Shown here in pieces: positions 1 through 8,920 of a DNA stretch of 21,304 nucleotides. The notes under the pieces were generated by a model. That model worked only from the letters and a program-made list of their open reading frames with translations. It did not search any database and was not told the DNA's origin. Positions within the stretch are counted from its first letter, which is position 1. Each line of letters opens with the position of its first letter. The stretch is from an uncultured Collinsella sp. (GTDB taxonomy: Bacteria > Actinomycetota > Coriobacteriia > Coriobacteriales > Coriobacteriaceae). The translations under genes were made by a program, and so were the position numbers. The DNA lies in the NCBI GenBank assembly GCA_900549135.1, contig URNI01000022.1, forward strand, positions 1 to 21,304, in the 5' to 3' direction.

Positions 1-14
1 GACATGGGCCCAGA

Positions 15-43
15 CGTGAACAGTGCTACGTCCCCTGTTCACG
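15..43. repeat. REP-like hairpin at the window edge
   Basis: Perfect 9-bp inverted repeat CGTGAACAG (15-23) / CTGTTCACG (35-43) around an 11-nt loop TGCTACGTCCC. It lies beyond the guaA terminator and is not explained by a visible gene. The loop closely resembles the loop of the hairpin at 20960-20994 read on the other strand (TGCCTGTCC), although the stems differ. This suggests a dispersed repeat family rather than a local operator. The gene on its left is outside the window, so a terminator or operator role cannot be excluded. Confidence 0.55.
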
Positions 44-80
44 GGGCGCGAAACCGCAAAGGTTGCACAGAGGTTGCAAA

Positions 81-119
81 ATAAGAAGCCCCCGACCTGT
101 TTTCGCAGGTCAGAGGCTT
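81..119 (-). terminator. Intrinsic terminator of guaA
   Basis: On the minus strand, 19 nt after the guaA stop codon, a stem is formed by AAGCC (86-90) with GGCTT (115-119), enclosing GACCTG (94-99) with CAGGTC (106-111). There is a small internal mismatch and a 6-nt loop. The sequence then runs into CTTATTTT on the minus strand. Position and T-rich tail fit a Rho-independent terminator. Confidence 0.8.
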
Positions 120-137
120 GAAATCAACGAATATCGT

Positions 138-1736
138 TTATTCCCACTCGATCGTCGCAGGCGGCTTGGACGTGATGTCGTAGCACACGCGGTTGGCGCC
201 GGGAACCTCGGCAACGATGCGGCCAGAGATGCGGGCCAGGACATCGTAGGGTAGCTTGGCCCAGTCGGCGGTCATGGCATCGCTGGACTCGACGGCGCGC
301 AGGATGATCGGGCGCTGGTAGGTGCGCTCGTCACCCATAACGCCAACGGACTTGATGTCGGGCAGGACCGCAAAGTACTGCCAGCAGCTGTGCTCGGAGT
401 TGCGCTCGCCGGTCTGCTCAAACAGACGCTGGTTGTAGGCATCCAGCTCCTCGCGCACGATAGCGTCGGCGTTCTTGAGGATCTCGAGCTTCTCCTTATC
501 GACCGCACCGATGATGCGGATGGCCAGACCCGGGCCCGGGAAGGGCTGGCGGAACACGATGTGACCCGGCAGGCCGAGCGCCAGACCAAGCGCGCGGACC
601 TCGTCCTTAAAGAAATGATCGAGCGGCTCAATGAGGTCGAAGTGCACGCCCTTGGGGAACGGGATCAGGTTGTGGTGGCTCTTGATGGTGGCCGTCTTGC
701 CGCCCGTCTTGCGAGCGCCGGACTCGATGATGTCGGGATAGATGGTGCCCTGAGCCAGGTACTTGACCGGCTTGCCATCGGTCTCGAGCTGCTGCGCCAC
801 GGCAAAGAACTCTTTCCAGAACTGCGTGCCGATGATGCGGCGCTTCTCCTCGGGCTCGGTCACGCCGGCCAGAAGCTCGGCATAGCGGTCCTCGGCGTGA
901 ACGTGAATAAAGTCGACGTCAAACTGCTTGGTGAAGACCTCCTCCACCTGCTCGGGCTCGCCCTTGCGCAGCAGGCCGTGGTTGATGAACACGCAGGTCA
1001 TCTGCTTGCCCACGGCGCGGGCGCCCAGCGCAGCCACGACGGAGGAGTCGACGCCACCGGACAGGGCCAGAATCACGCGGTCGTCGCCGACCTTCTCGCG
1101 AAACTCGGCCGTCATGGTCTCGACCAGGTTGTCCATGCTCCAGTTGGGCTCCAGGCCGCAGATCTCAAACAGGAAGTTGCTCAGCAGCTGCTGACCGTAC
1201 TCGGAGTGCTTGACCTCGGGGTGGAACTGCGTGGTGAAGATCTTGCGCTCGACGCACTCCATGGCGGCAACCGGGCACACGTCGGTGCTGGCGGTAACGG
1301 TAAAGCCCTCGGGCACCTCGGACACGGCGTCGCGGTGGCTCATCCACACGGTCTGCTCCATAGGCGTGGAGTTAAAGAGCTTGGCGCCGGCCGTGCGCGT
1401 GATGGTGGCGCGGCCGTACTCGCCCACCTCGGAGTGGCCGACCTTGCCGCCGAGCGTCACGGCCGTGATCTGATGGCCGTAGCAGAAGCCCAGGACGGGA
1501 AGACCCAGGTCAAAGATAGCAGGATCGATGGACGGAGCGTCCTCGGCATACACGGAGGCCGGGCCACCAGAAAGGATGAGCGCAGAGGCATTCATCTCGC
1601 GAATCTCATCGGCCGAGATGTCGCAGGGCACAATCTCGGAATACACGTTGAGGTCGCGGACACGACGGGCAATGAGCTGACCGTACTGCGCACCAAAGTC
1701 GAGTACGAGGACCTTTGCGGAAGCCTTTTGATCCAT
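138..1736 (-). CDS. guaA: GMP synthase (glutamine-hydrolysing)
   Basis: Converts XMP, ATP and glutamine to GMP in the cytosol, the last step of guanine nucleotide synthesis. The 532-aa product has the full family layout. A class I glutamine amidotransferase domain comes first, with nucleophile Cys85 in GFCYGHQ and His172/Glu174 in QFHPEVK. Next is an ATP pyrophosphatase domain with the P-loop LSGGVDSS around 225-232, and then the C-terminal dimerisation domain ending in ATIEWE, typical of GuaA. The start is the ATG at 1736, preceded by a GAGGGGGAAACC ribosome-binding site. The longer in-frame extension upstream has no such site and no family similarity. Length is close to the usual 510-530 aa. 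It stands alone, divergent from ansA, with its own terminator. No purine riboswitch was recognised in the leader. Confidence 0.97.
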   Translation of the reverse strand: MDQKASAKVLVLDFGAQYGQLIARRVRDLNVYSEIVPCDISADEIREMNASALILSGGPASVYAEDAPSIDPAIFDLGLPVLGFCYGHQITAVTLGGKVGHSEVGEYGRATITRTAGAKLFNSTPMEQTVWMSHRDAVSEVPEGFTVTASTDVCPVAAMECVERKIFTTQFHPEVKHSEYGQQLLSNFLFEICGLEPNWSMDNLVETMTAEFREKVGDDRVILALSGGVDSSVVAALGARAVGKQMTCVFINHGLLRKGEPEQVEEVFTKQFDVDFIHVHAEDRYAELLAGVTEPEEKRRIIGTQFWKEFFAVAQQLETDGKPVKYLAQGTIYPDIIESGARKTGGKTATIKSHHNLIPFPKGVHFDLIEPLDHFFKDEVRALGLALGLPGHIVFRQPFPGPGLAIRIIGAVDKEKLEILKNADAIVREELDAYNQRLFEQTGERNSEHSCWQYFAVLPDIKSVGVMGDERTYQRPIILRAVESSDAMTADWAKLPYDVLARISGRIVAEVPGANRVCYDITSKPPATIEWE

Positions 1737-1925
1737 GGTTTCCCCCTCTTGTTGGCGGGGAGCCGGTGCCCACCCGCGTGAATGAACGAAAATATCTTTC
1801 ATAGTGTACACGTTATATGGGGTTTCTCGTCCCTCGCAGCCATCAGCGCACGGCAAACGCACGACCTGCACCCTTTTTTGGTGGCGATTGAAATGTTGCT
1901 AAACGTCACGGATGATGTAATACGT

Positions 1926-1953
1926 TTGAACATTGGACGCCCTGTGCCACAAT
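1926..1953 (+). promoter_or_regulatory. Candidate promoter for the asparaginase gene
   Basis: TTGAAC (1926-1931), a 16-bp spacer and CACAAT (1948-1953) match sigma70-type -35 and -10 boxes at 4 of 6 positions each. They lie about 50 bp before the ansA start, in the 268-bp gap shared with guaA. Found by eye only; the match is moderate. Confidence 0.4.
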
Positions 1954-2004
1954 ACTGCCGAACGACTCCGCCCTTGCGGCGGCAAATACGATAGGAATAC
2001 CAGC

Positions 2005-3018
2005 ATGAAGCGCATCCTTCTCATCGCCACGGGCGGCACCATCGCATCGACCGAGGACGGCAACGGCCTCTCCCCCGCCCTGACCGGTGAGGAGCTCGCC
2101 CAGAGCGTCCCCGAGATCTCGGGCCTCTGCGAGCTCAACATCGTGCAGCCCATGAACATCGACAGCACCAATATGCGCCCGAGCGACTGGATGCGCATCC
2201 GCGATGTCATCGTCGAAGGCTATGCCGATCACGACGGCTTCGTAGTCCTTCACGGCACCGACACCATGAGCTACACCGCGGCAGCACTTTCGTATCTGAT
2301 CCAGGACAGCCCCAAGCCCATCGTGCTCACCGGCTCGCAAAAGCCCATGGGCAATCCCTTTACCGACGCCAAGCTCAACCTGTACCAGAGCCTGCTCTAT
2401 GCGCTCGACGAGCATTCGCACGATGTTTCAATCGTGTTTGGCGGCGTCGCTATTGCTGGTACGCGCGCCCGCAAGCAGCGCACCATGAGCTTTAACGCGT
2501 TTATTAGCGTCAACTATCCGCCCATCGCCTATATCCGCAACGACCGCATCGTGCGCAATGGGCTTCACGGCACGCATCAGGGCGAAAACCTGGTGCGTTT
2601 CTACGACAGCATCGACCCGCGCGTATTTGTACTCAAGCTTACGCCCGGCGTAAACCCGGGCATCCTCGACGCCCTTGCCGATAGCTACGATGCTGTAATC
2701 CTTGAGACCTTTGGCATTGGCGGTATCCCCGAGTTTGGTGAGTCGGGCGAGTCGTTCCAGGAGGCTATTTTCCGCTGGGTCGATTCGGGCCGCACTGTCG
2801 TTATGACCACGCAGGTCCCCGAAGAGGGCCTCGATCTGGGCGTTTATGAGGTCGGCCGCGCTTACGCCGATCATCCGGGCATTCTGCGCGGCGATGACAT
2901 GACCACCGAGACGCTCGTGGCCAAAACCATGTGGGCACTCGGCCAGTCACGTGATGCGGCCGAGATTCAGCGCCTGTTCTACAGCCAAGTCAACCACGAC
3001 CGCATCCCGATGGCGTAA
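2005..3018 (+). CDS. ansA: Type I (cytoplasmic) L-asparaginase
   Basis: Hydrolyses L-asparagine to aspartate and ammonia. The 337-aa protein starts with MKRILLIATGGTIAST, the N-terminal signature of the asparaginase/glutaminase family, which carries the nucleophilic Thr12. The second signature HGTDTMSYTA (83-92) carries Thr85 and Asp86, and a family lysine is likely the one in RARKQRTMSF. There is no signal peptide, so it is the cytosolic AnsA type and not the periplasmic type II enzyme. The start is ATG 2005 with AGGA 9-12 nt upstream; an in-frame extension to 1933 lacks support. Length matches AnsA (about 330-340 aa). It is monocistronic, followed by the MITE-like element at 3061. Glutaminase side activity is possible and cannot be judged from sequence. 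Confidence 0.93.
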   Translation: MKRILLIATGGTIASTEDGNGLSPALTGEELAQSVPEISGLCELNIVQPMNIDSTNMRPSDWMRIRDVIVEGYADHDGFVVLHGTDTMSYTAAALSYLIQDSPKPIVLTGSQKPMGNPFTDAKLNLYQSLLYALDEHSHDVSIVFGGVAIAGTRARKQRTMSFNAFISVNYPPIAYIRNDRIVRNGLHGTHQGENLVRFYDSIDPRVFVLKLTPGVNPGILDALADSYDAVILETFGIGGIPEFGESGESFQEAIFRWVDSGRTVVMTTQVPEEGLDLGVYEVGRAYADHPGILRGDDMTTETLVAKTMWALGQSRDAAEIQRLFYSQVNHDRIPMA

Positions 3019-3060
3019 TCCCTAAGGCAGTTCCGCTTATCGCAGCCTTAAACGACAGGT

Positions 3061-3304
3061 GGTCCCCCTCGGGCCGTGCAAAAATCGGAGTATTCTGCAA
3101 TTTCTCCTCCGGACGCATAGAATCGGCCGATTATTAGACGAACTTTTAGGACGAAGGGTCCGTTTAGTAAATATTTATTCCTCATTTTTATTTAGCGTGT
3201 GGATTATCTACTGTCAAAAAGGCAAAGCCAGCCGCTCGAGCTACCATCTACGGCCGAACTGGTGCTGAATACTCGCGATTTTGCACATCGCAACCAGGGG
3301 GACC
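3061..3304. mobile_element. MITE-like AT-rich element with terminal inverted repeats
   Basis: This fills most of the 321-bp gap between ansA and the XRE gene and holds no credible ORF. The ends are inverted copies of each other. GGTCCCCCT (3061-3069) pairs with AGGGGGACC (3296-3304). Further in, the 23 bases starting TGCAAAAATCGG at 3077 match the reverse complement of the stretch ending at about 3284 at 18 of 23 ungapped positions (both contain GAGTATTC). The interior is clearly AT-richer than the flanks (for example AAATATTTATTCC). No transposase is encoded, so it would be non-autonomous. Target-site duplications were not identified. A structured non-coding RNA is an alternative. Confidence 0.55.
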
Positions 3305-3339
3305 CGCCCAAAGAGCGTCAAATACAGCGGGGGAACGCC

Positions 3340-3558
3340 CTATTCGATACCCTCGAGAAGTTCTGACACCGTCATGCCGAGTGCGGGTGCGATCTTAAAT
3401 AGAACCTTGAGCGTGAAATTTGCCGTCCCATCTTCGATTCGGTCGAGGTAGGGTCGGCTGATTCCTGTCGCCACACAAAAATCAACCTTGGAGATACCAA
3501 GGTTCCTGCGTGTCTCTTCGACCCGCCTGCCAAGAATCTGTTTCGCACGTTCGTCCAT
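3340..3558 (-). CDS. Small XRE-family HTH regulator
   Basis: A 72-aa protein that is almost entirely one Cro/C1-type helix-turn-helix domain. Helices 2 and 3 correspond to SKVDFCVATG and SRPYLDRIEDG, followed by the typical LKVLFKIAPALGMTVSELL segment. Such single-domain proteins bind DNA as dimers and often control their own and a neighbouring gene. It is divergent from the 129-aa gene at 3635, and a 24-bp perfect palindrome sits between them, a likely binding site. ATG 3558 is used because translation from there gives a complete HTH domain. No clear Shine-Dalgarno sequence precedes it, so the start is less certain than the identity. No toxin partner was recognised. Confidence 0.85.
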   Translation of the reverse strand: MDERAKQILGRRVEETRRNLGISKVDFCVATGISRPYLDRIEDGTANFTLKVLFKIAPALGMTVSELLEGIE

Positions 3559-3587
3559 GCAGCCGAGTTTGAAATGGAGCCGAACAT

Positions 3588-3611
3588 AAACGTAAACTAT
3601 AGTTTACGTTT
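3588..3611. promoter_or_regulatory. 24-bp perfect palindrome, likely operator of the XRE module
   Basis: The 12 bases AAACGTAAACTA at 3588-3599 are followed at once by their exact reverse complement (3600-3611), giving an uninterrupted 24-bp palindrome. It lies 29 bp before the XRE start and 23 bp before the start of the divergent 129-aa gene. Its centre ACTATAGT offers a -10-like TATAGT on both strands. The layout suggests overlapping divergent promoters covered by an operator bound by the XRE protein. The palindrome is seen directly; binding is inferred. Confidence 0.75.
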
Positions 3612-3634
3612 TGCCGAATACACAGGAGTTTTCT

Positions 3635-4024
3635 ATGTCGGGTTCTTCGGTCCGCATGTACCGAGCCACGCTTCGCACAAACAGCGCGCCGCCCAAGCTC
3701 GTCGTCGTTGAAGCTGAATGCCTTTCGCCCGATGAGCGCACAGCATTTGCATTGCTATCAAGTCGCGTCGCCGCCGTTCTGGTCCCTTGCCCGGCGCAAG
3801 GTGAACTTGCCATCCAATGCCAAGCGCACAGCTGCTCGCTCAATCAGGCTGCCGTAATCGCAACCAGCCAACGCGGTCTGCCCCTTCTCCTGGAAGCCAG
3901 TATCGCACTTGCCCTTCGCGGCGCCGGATACGAAAACGAGGCCGCCGCCGATATGGTCTTTAAACCACGATCGAGCGGCGGCCTCGCAGCAGCCATTGAA
4001 TATGCGTGCAGGCTCGTTGCCTAA
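3635..4024 (+). CDS. Hypothetical protein, partner of the XRE module
   Basis: A 129-aa protein of no family I recognise. ATG 3635 is chosen because AGGAG lies 6 nt upstream (3624-3628); a TTG at 3611 falls inside the palindrome and is unlikely. The protein is soluble, with no signal peptide or membrane segment. It is mixed alpha/beta in appearance: a hydrophobic strand KLVVVEAECL, a cysteine-containing middle (VLVPCPAQ, QCQAHSCS), a helix-rich stretch PLLLEASIALALRGAGYENEA and a C-terminal helix GGLAAAIEYACRL. Divergent arrangement with a small XRE gene and a shared palindrome suggest it is under XRE control. Its role is unknown; nothing specifically indicates a toxin. Confidence 0.7.
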   Translation: MSGSSVRMYRATLRTNSAPPKLVVVEAECLSPDERTAFALLSSRVAAVLVPCPAQGELAIQCQAHSCSLNQAAVIATSQRGLPLLLEASIALALRGAGYENEAAADMVFKPRSSGGLAAAIEYACRLVA

Positions 4025-4033
4025 AAGGACAAG

Positions 4034-4417
4034 CTAGAAACCAAAGCCAAAGCCCGTTCCAGTAATCGCCGAATACATAAAGTAGACGTTGATCACGTTG
4101 AGGAACACGCCCGTGATGCAGCCGTTGCGCAGGTAGCGCTCGCACGCAAGACGTGCCATCACAGCGGAGTCCTCGTTGTTCTTTGCCTGGCGTCCCGCCG
4201 TAAAGTACGTCGCCACGCTCAGCAGCAGGTTGAGCACTGGCAGTGCCAGCAGCTCGTAGCTCTTACCCCAGCGCGTCACCTCGCCGGCGGCGTTAAACTT
4301 CGTTGCCACCTCGGGGCCAATGTTGGGGATAACACACGCTGCAACCACCAGCGGAATCACCGCAAGTACGAGCAGCGCCATGCCCATGTAGCCGGCTTTT
4401 TTGCCATATTTAAACAT
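4034..4417 (-). CDS. DUF1648-type small membrane protein
   Basis: A 127-aa integral membrane protein with about three predicted membrane segments: residues 11-30, 56-72 and 100-118. Between the first and second is IGPEVATKFNAAGEVTRWGKS (33-53), which fits the DUF1648 pattern (P...hFN..GEv.rwG) found at the N-terminus of SdpI-like immunity or signalling proteins. It lacks the further segments of full SdpI, so immunity is not implied. The start lies 11 nt after the ychF stop, so it is probably co-transcribed with ychF, although the ribosome-binding site is weak (GGGCGACGCGC). The C-terminus is an odd GTGFGFGF tail. Function is unknown. Confidence 0.75.
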   Translation of the reverse strand: MFKYGKKAGYMGMALLVLAVIPLVVAACVIPNIGPEVATKFNAAGEVTRWGKSYELLALPVLNLLLSVATYFTAGRQAKNNEDSAVMARLACERYLRNGCITGVFLNVINVYFMYSAITGTGFGFGF

Positions 4418-4428
4418 GCGCGTCGCCC

Positions 4429-5505
4429 TTACACGTTAAAGCGGAAGTGCACGACGTCGCCATCGGCCATGACATAGTCCTTGCCCTCAATACGCAGCTT
4501 GCCGGCGGCCTTGGCGCCCTGCTCGCCGCCGAGCTCGATGTAGTCGTCATAGCCAATGACCTCGGCCTTAATAAAGCCGCGCTCAAAGTCGGTGTGGATG
4601 ACACCGGCGGCCTGCGGGGCGGTCGCACCCTGACGAACCGTCCAGGCCTTGACCTCCATCTCGCCGGCCGTAAAGAACGACTGCAGGCCGAGCAGCTTGT
4701 AGGCAGCCTGAGCGAGCACGTCCAGGCCGGGCTGCTCCAAGCCCAGGCTCTCCAGGTAGTCGACGGCGTCCTCGGGATCGAGCTCGGAAAGCTCGGCCTC
4801 GATCTTGGCGCAGATAGGCAGCGGCTTGACGCCGTCGATGGGGGCCAGATCGTCGTTGAGCATATCCTCGTCCACGTTGGCCACATACAGGATGGGCTTC
4901 ATGGTGAGCAGGAACAGGCCCTTGGCGGCGGCACGCTCCTCATCGGTCATCTCCATGGACGCGGCGCGCTTGCCTTCGTTGAGCCAGGCAAGCAGGCGCT
5001 TGGCCACCTCGAACTTGGGCATGAGCTCCTTGTCGCGCTTGGCCTCCTTCTCGAGCTTGGGCAGCTGCTTCTCGAGCGTGCCCATATCGGCCAGAATGAG
5101 CTCGGTCATGATGGTGTCGGCATCGCCGGCGGGGTCGACGAACTCGCCCGTGCGGCCCACCTCACGCATGACGTTGGGGTCCTTAAAGTAGCGCACGACC
5201 TCGCAGATGGCGTCGGTCTCGCGGATGTTTGCCAAGAACTGGTTGCCCAGGCCCTCGCCCTCGTTGGCACCCTTCACCAGGCCAGCGATATCGACGAACT
5301 CGACCGTAGCCGGCACAATGCGGCCGGGGTTGACGATGTCGGCGAGCTTTTGCAGGCGGCTATCGGGCACATCGACGATGCCCACATTGGGGTCGATCGT
5401 GGCAAACGGGTAGTTGGCGGCAAGGCCGGTCTTTTTGGTAAGCGCGGTGAACAGCGTCGACTTGCCCACGTTGGGCAGGCCCACGATACCGATGGAAAGG
5501 GACAC
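4429..5505 (-). CDS. ychF: Redox-regulated ATPase YchF (Obg-family, OLA1-like)
   Basis: A cytosolic P-loop ATPase of the Obg group that associates with ribosomes and stress responses. The 358-aa protein has the G1 loop GLPNVGKST (9-17) and a G3-type [10 protein letters not shown] (71-80). In place of the GTPase NKxD motif it has NVDE, the hallmark that makes YchF prefer ATP. A helical region follows the G domain, and the C-terminus is the TGS domain ending in [15 protein letters not shown]. The start is GTG 5505 with an excellent AAAAGGAG 5 nt upstream. An upstream in-frame ATG (leading to QFEVPVPKG) and longer versions have no family counterpart. It forms its own transcription unit with the small DUF1648 gene downstream. 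Confidence 0.96.
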   Translation of the reverse strand: MSLSIGIVGLPNVGKSTLFTALTKKTGLAANYPFATIDPNVGIVDVPDSRLQKLADIVNPGRIVPATVEFVDIAGLVKGANEGEGLGNQFLANIRETDAICEVVRYFKDPNVMREVGRTGEFVDPAGDADTIMTELILADMGTLEKQLPKLEKEAKRDKELMPKFEVAKRLLAWLNEGKRAASMEMTDEERAAAKGLFLLTMKPILYVANVDEDMLNDDLAPIDGVKPLPICAKIEAELSELDPEDAVDYLESLGLEQPGLDVLAQAAYKLLGLQSFFTAGEMEVKAWTVRQGATAPQAAGVIHTDFERGFIKAEVIGYDDYIELGGEQGAKAAGKLRIEGKDYVMADGDVVHFRFNV

Positions 5506-5542
5506 GACAGCTCCTTTTGGTACAGGTACTTCAAACTGCATA

Positions 5543-5548
5543 AGTATA
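5543..5548 (-). promoter_or_regulatory. Candidate -10 box for ychF
   Basis: On the minus strand TATACT lies about 38 nt before the ychF GTG, in the 127-bp gap after the glvA stop. The -35 region is weak (TTCGCC at an 18-bp spacing). It is offered because no strong intrinsic terminator or other promoter is visible in the gap. Confidence 0.35.
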
Positions 5549-5632
5549 GCGCCGCCGCAGCATCCGGGCGAATCCGGACACCACGACGGCGCAAATGAAG
5601 CAGAGATGCGTGAGGGTTCGAGACAGTAGTCC

Positions 5633-7003
<1,371 letters not shown>

Positions 7004-7073
7004 TCAATCCATCCCCGCACGCGGCCTGTACGGTTTGGAATTGTTACCTAGAAGTGGAGTTTTTTATCTCTAG

Positions 7074-7113
7074 AATCGGCCTTGCGGTGCATACCGGCTC
7101 TGCAAGGCCGATT
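7074..7113 (-). promoter_or_regulatory. Intercistronic hairpin between the PTS and glvA genes
   Basis: Perfect 12-bp inverted repeat AATCGGCCTTGC (7074-7085) / GCAAGGCCGATT (7102-7113) with a 16-nt loop, 18 nt past the PTS stop. No T-tract follows on the minus strand, so it is unlikely to be a full terminator. It could stabilise the PTS message or act as a processing site, giving unequal expression of the two genes. Confidence 0.5.
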
Positions 7114-7131
7114 GTTTCGATGGACGATGGT

Positions 7132-8742
7132 TTACAGAAGACTCTCGAACTTCAGAAGACTCTCGAACTTCTCGCGAACCTGCGGGACGGTAAGGCCGAT
7201 GATGACCTGGATTGACTGACCTTGGACCACCAAGCCATGCGTACCGATCGCCTTGAAGGAAGCCTCGGGTGCAACGACGCTCTTGTCCTTGACGTTAACG
7301 CGCAGACGGGTAGCACAGTTAGTTACATCGATGATGTTATCCGCGCCACCGAGCAGATCGAGGATGTTCTCGGCAAGCACCAAGCGCTCATCGTCTTTAC
7401 TCTGGGCGACCGATTTGCCAGCAGCAGCACCGCCCTGCTTTTGCTTGTAGTCGGCCTTGGACTTGAGCTCGACCTCAACATCGTCATCCTCGCGACCGGG
7501 GGTCTTAAAGTCGAACTTGACGATCAGGAAACGGAAGACCACAACCCAAAGAGCGGTAAAGCACAGACCGACAAGGATGGAGATGGCGTACTGCAGACCG
7601 TGTGCGGCCCAAAGGGGCAGCCAGTCCCACGAGAGCATCGAGATGATGCCGCCGTCGAAGATACCCACGACGCCAAGGAGGTTTTGAGCCATGCAGCCAA
7701 GCGCTCCGAGCACGCAGTGGACGACGAACAGGCCGGGCGCGATGAACAGGAAGGTGAAGTCAAGCGGCTCGGTAATACCGCAAAGCATAGCGGTAAGGGT
7801 GACCGGGATCAGCAGAGCCTTGACGCGCTGCTTGCGCTCGGGTTTGGCGGTCATATAGAACGCAATGGCGACGCCAAGCGAGCCGAAGACTTTAGTCCAA
7901 CCAGGGCAGGTATAGGCAGCCCAGGGTGCGGCATCCTTAAGAGCAATGCTCGGATCGGCAGCCAGTTGGGGCAGGATGTTGGCCCAAGCAGCAAAGATGC
8001 CGCCGTTGACCGCCGCGTTGTCGTAATAGAACGGCGTATAGATAAAGTGGTGCAGGCCTGTAGGGATCAGCACGCGCTCGAAGAAAGCAAAGACACCCAC
8101 GCCAAACGTACCGGCGGAAAGGATGAATCCCTGGAAGGCGGAGATAGCAGCCTGAACATGCGGCCACACCAGGCAGGCGATAAGAGCGACCGGAACCATA
8201 ACGAAGAAACCGATCATATAGATGAACACGGAGCCCGAGAACACGCCCAGCCACTCAGGAAGTTCGGTGTCGAAGAACTTGTTATGCAGCATCGTGGCGA
8301 TACCAGAGATAATGAGCGCGCCCATGATGCCCATATCAAGCGTTTTGATGCTTGCGATAGTGGCAAGACCAGTACCGCTGCCCGCCTCGACAGAGTAGTC
8401 GACACCAAAGACAGGGCCCCACTGCCCCAAGATTGTGCTTACAAAGTAGTTGAAGGTAAGGTAGATGGCCAAAGCCTCCATGCAGCAGCGAGCGTTCTGC
8501 TTGTTCGCGAGCGAGATTGGCAACGCTACGCAAAACAGCAACGGCATCTGGTTAAAGAGCGTCCAACCACCCTGGAGCAGCACATTCCAGCAATCAAACC
8601 AAAGATGGCCCGCAGTGGCCATCTCGCCAAAGATCGCCTCGGTGGTAAACAGCGTACCCAGGCCGACGACGATTCCGGAAAATACGAAAAGAATTGCAGG
8701 CGTGTACATTGCACCGCCGAAACGTTGTATCTTTTGCATCAT
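7132..8742 (-). CDS. malP: PTS alpha-glucoside EIICB component (MalP/GlvC type)
   Basis: A membrane permease that imports an alpha-glucoside and phosphorylates it at the 6' position. The 536-aa protein opens with MMQKIQRFGGAMYTPAIL, the MalP/GlvC-type N-terminus. A multi-spanning EIIC domain follows, with ERVLIPTGLHHFIYTPF and the substrate-domain motif GITEPLDFTFLF. A linker of charged and Ala/Gly/Lys-rich sequence (about 415-450) leads to an EIIB domain with phospho-accepting Cys476 in NCATRLR. No EIIA domain is present, so a separate EIIA must supply the phosphate. The start is the first ATG of the pair at 8742, after GAGAGGGGG; an earlier in-frame ATG lacks a site. The last 12 residues are a duplicated KFESLL (see 7135-7170). 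Together with the GH4 enzyme it forms an import-and-cleavage pair. Confidence 0.94.
   Translation of the reverse strand: MMQKIQRFGGAMYTPAILFVFSGIVVGLGTLFTTEAIFGEMATAGHLWFDCWNVLLQGGWTLFNQMPLLFCVALPISLANKQNARCCMEALAIYLTFNYFVSTILGQWGPVFGVDYSVEAGSGTGLATIASIKTLDMGIMGALIISGIATMLHNKFFDTELPEWLGVFSGSVFIYMIGFFVMVPVALIACLVWPHVQAAISAFQGFILSAGTFGVGVFAFFERVLIPTGLHHFIYTPFYYDNAAVNGGIFAAWANILPQLAADPSIALKDAAPWAAYTCPGWTKVFGSLGVAIAFYMTAKPERKQRVKALLIPVTLTAMLCGITEPLDFTFLFIAPGLFVVHCVLGALGCMAQNLLGVVGIFDGGIISMLSWDWLPLWAAHGLQYAISILVGLCFTALWVVVFRFLIVKFDFKTPGREDDDVEVELKSKADYKQKQGGAAAGKSVAQSKDDERLVLAENILDLLGGADNIIDVTNCATRLRVNVKDKSVVAPEASFKAIGTHGLVVQGQSIQVIIGLTVPQVREKFESLLKFESLL
7135..7170 (-). repeat. 18-bp tandem duplication at the PTS C-terminus
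   Basis: Two exact head-to-tail copies of AAGTTCGAGAGTCTTCTG (minus strand) directly before the TAA stop, so the protein ends KFESLLKFESLL. It is in frame and harmless to the reading frame; it looks like a recent slippage duplication. Confidence 0.85.
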
Positions 8743-8745
8743 GAC

Positions 8746-8757
8746 GGGGAATCCCCC
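8746..8757 (-). promoter_or_regulatory. Hairpin covering the PTS ribosome-binding site
   Basis: On the minus strand the message reads GAGAGGGGGAUUCCCCGUC then AUG. The G-run that serves as Shine-Dalgarno can pair with CCCC across a 3-4 nt loop, with the start codon 3 nt beyond. This would lower translation initiation unless opened. It is short, and no partner or ligand structure was recognised. Confidence 0.35.
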
Positions 8758-8888
8758 TCTCTTCATTCGGAGCGACTGCGGTTTTGGCTTCACTCGAGAC
8801 CGCAGACGCGCCGTTTGCGTGTACCTCGTGCAATAGGACGGGTGGGCCCGCTTCCCTGACTTCTTGCACTTACGTTTTATCACATCAC

Positions 8889-8903
8889 TTATCTATACAA
8901 GTT
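8889..8903 (-). promoter_or_regulatory. Operator-like site, PTS side
   Basis: The minus strand reads AACTTGTATAGATAA. It matches the plus-strand site at 9017-9029 (AACTTGTCTAGAT) at 12 of 13 positions, with the two copies in opposite orientation near the two divergent promoters. Sites of this look (GT.TA.AC core) are usual for GntR/HutC-family sugar regulators, and such a regulator is encoded at 10190. Confidence 0.5.
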
Positions 8904-8920
8904 AGCATTAATACTACGGT

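Noticed and set aside
390..1781. Long plus-strand frame opposite guaA (and similar ones at 4447-5598, 6002-7051, 7222-8859, 11158-12423, 15170-16306)
   Set aside because: All lie antisense to clear genes, have low-complexity composition and lack ribosome-binding sites and family motifs.
1737..2004. Guanine or other purine riboswitch upstream of guaA
   Set aside because: No purine aptamer three-way junction with its conserved loops could be recognised in the guaA leader.
3059..3268. Small plus-strand ORF inside the MITE-like element
   Set aside because: No ribosome-binding site, atypical composition for this genome, and it falls wholly within the terminal-repeat element.
3340..4024. Classical toxin-antitoxin pair
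   Set aside because: The genes are divergent and not in one operon, and the 129-aa protein shows no HipA, RelE, HigB or other toxin features that I recognise.
4034..4417. SdpI immunity protein
   Set aside because: Only the DUF1648-type segment is present. The further membrane segments of SdpI and any SdpC-like toxin gene are missing.
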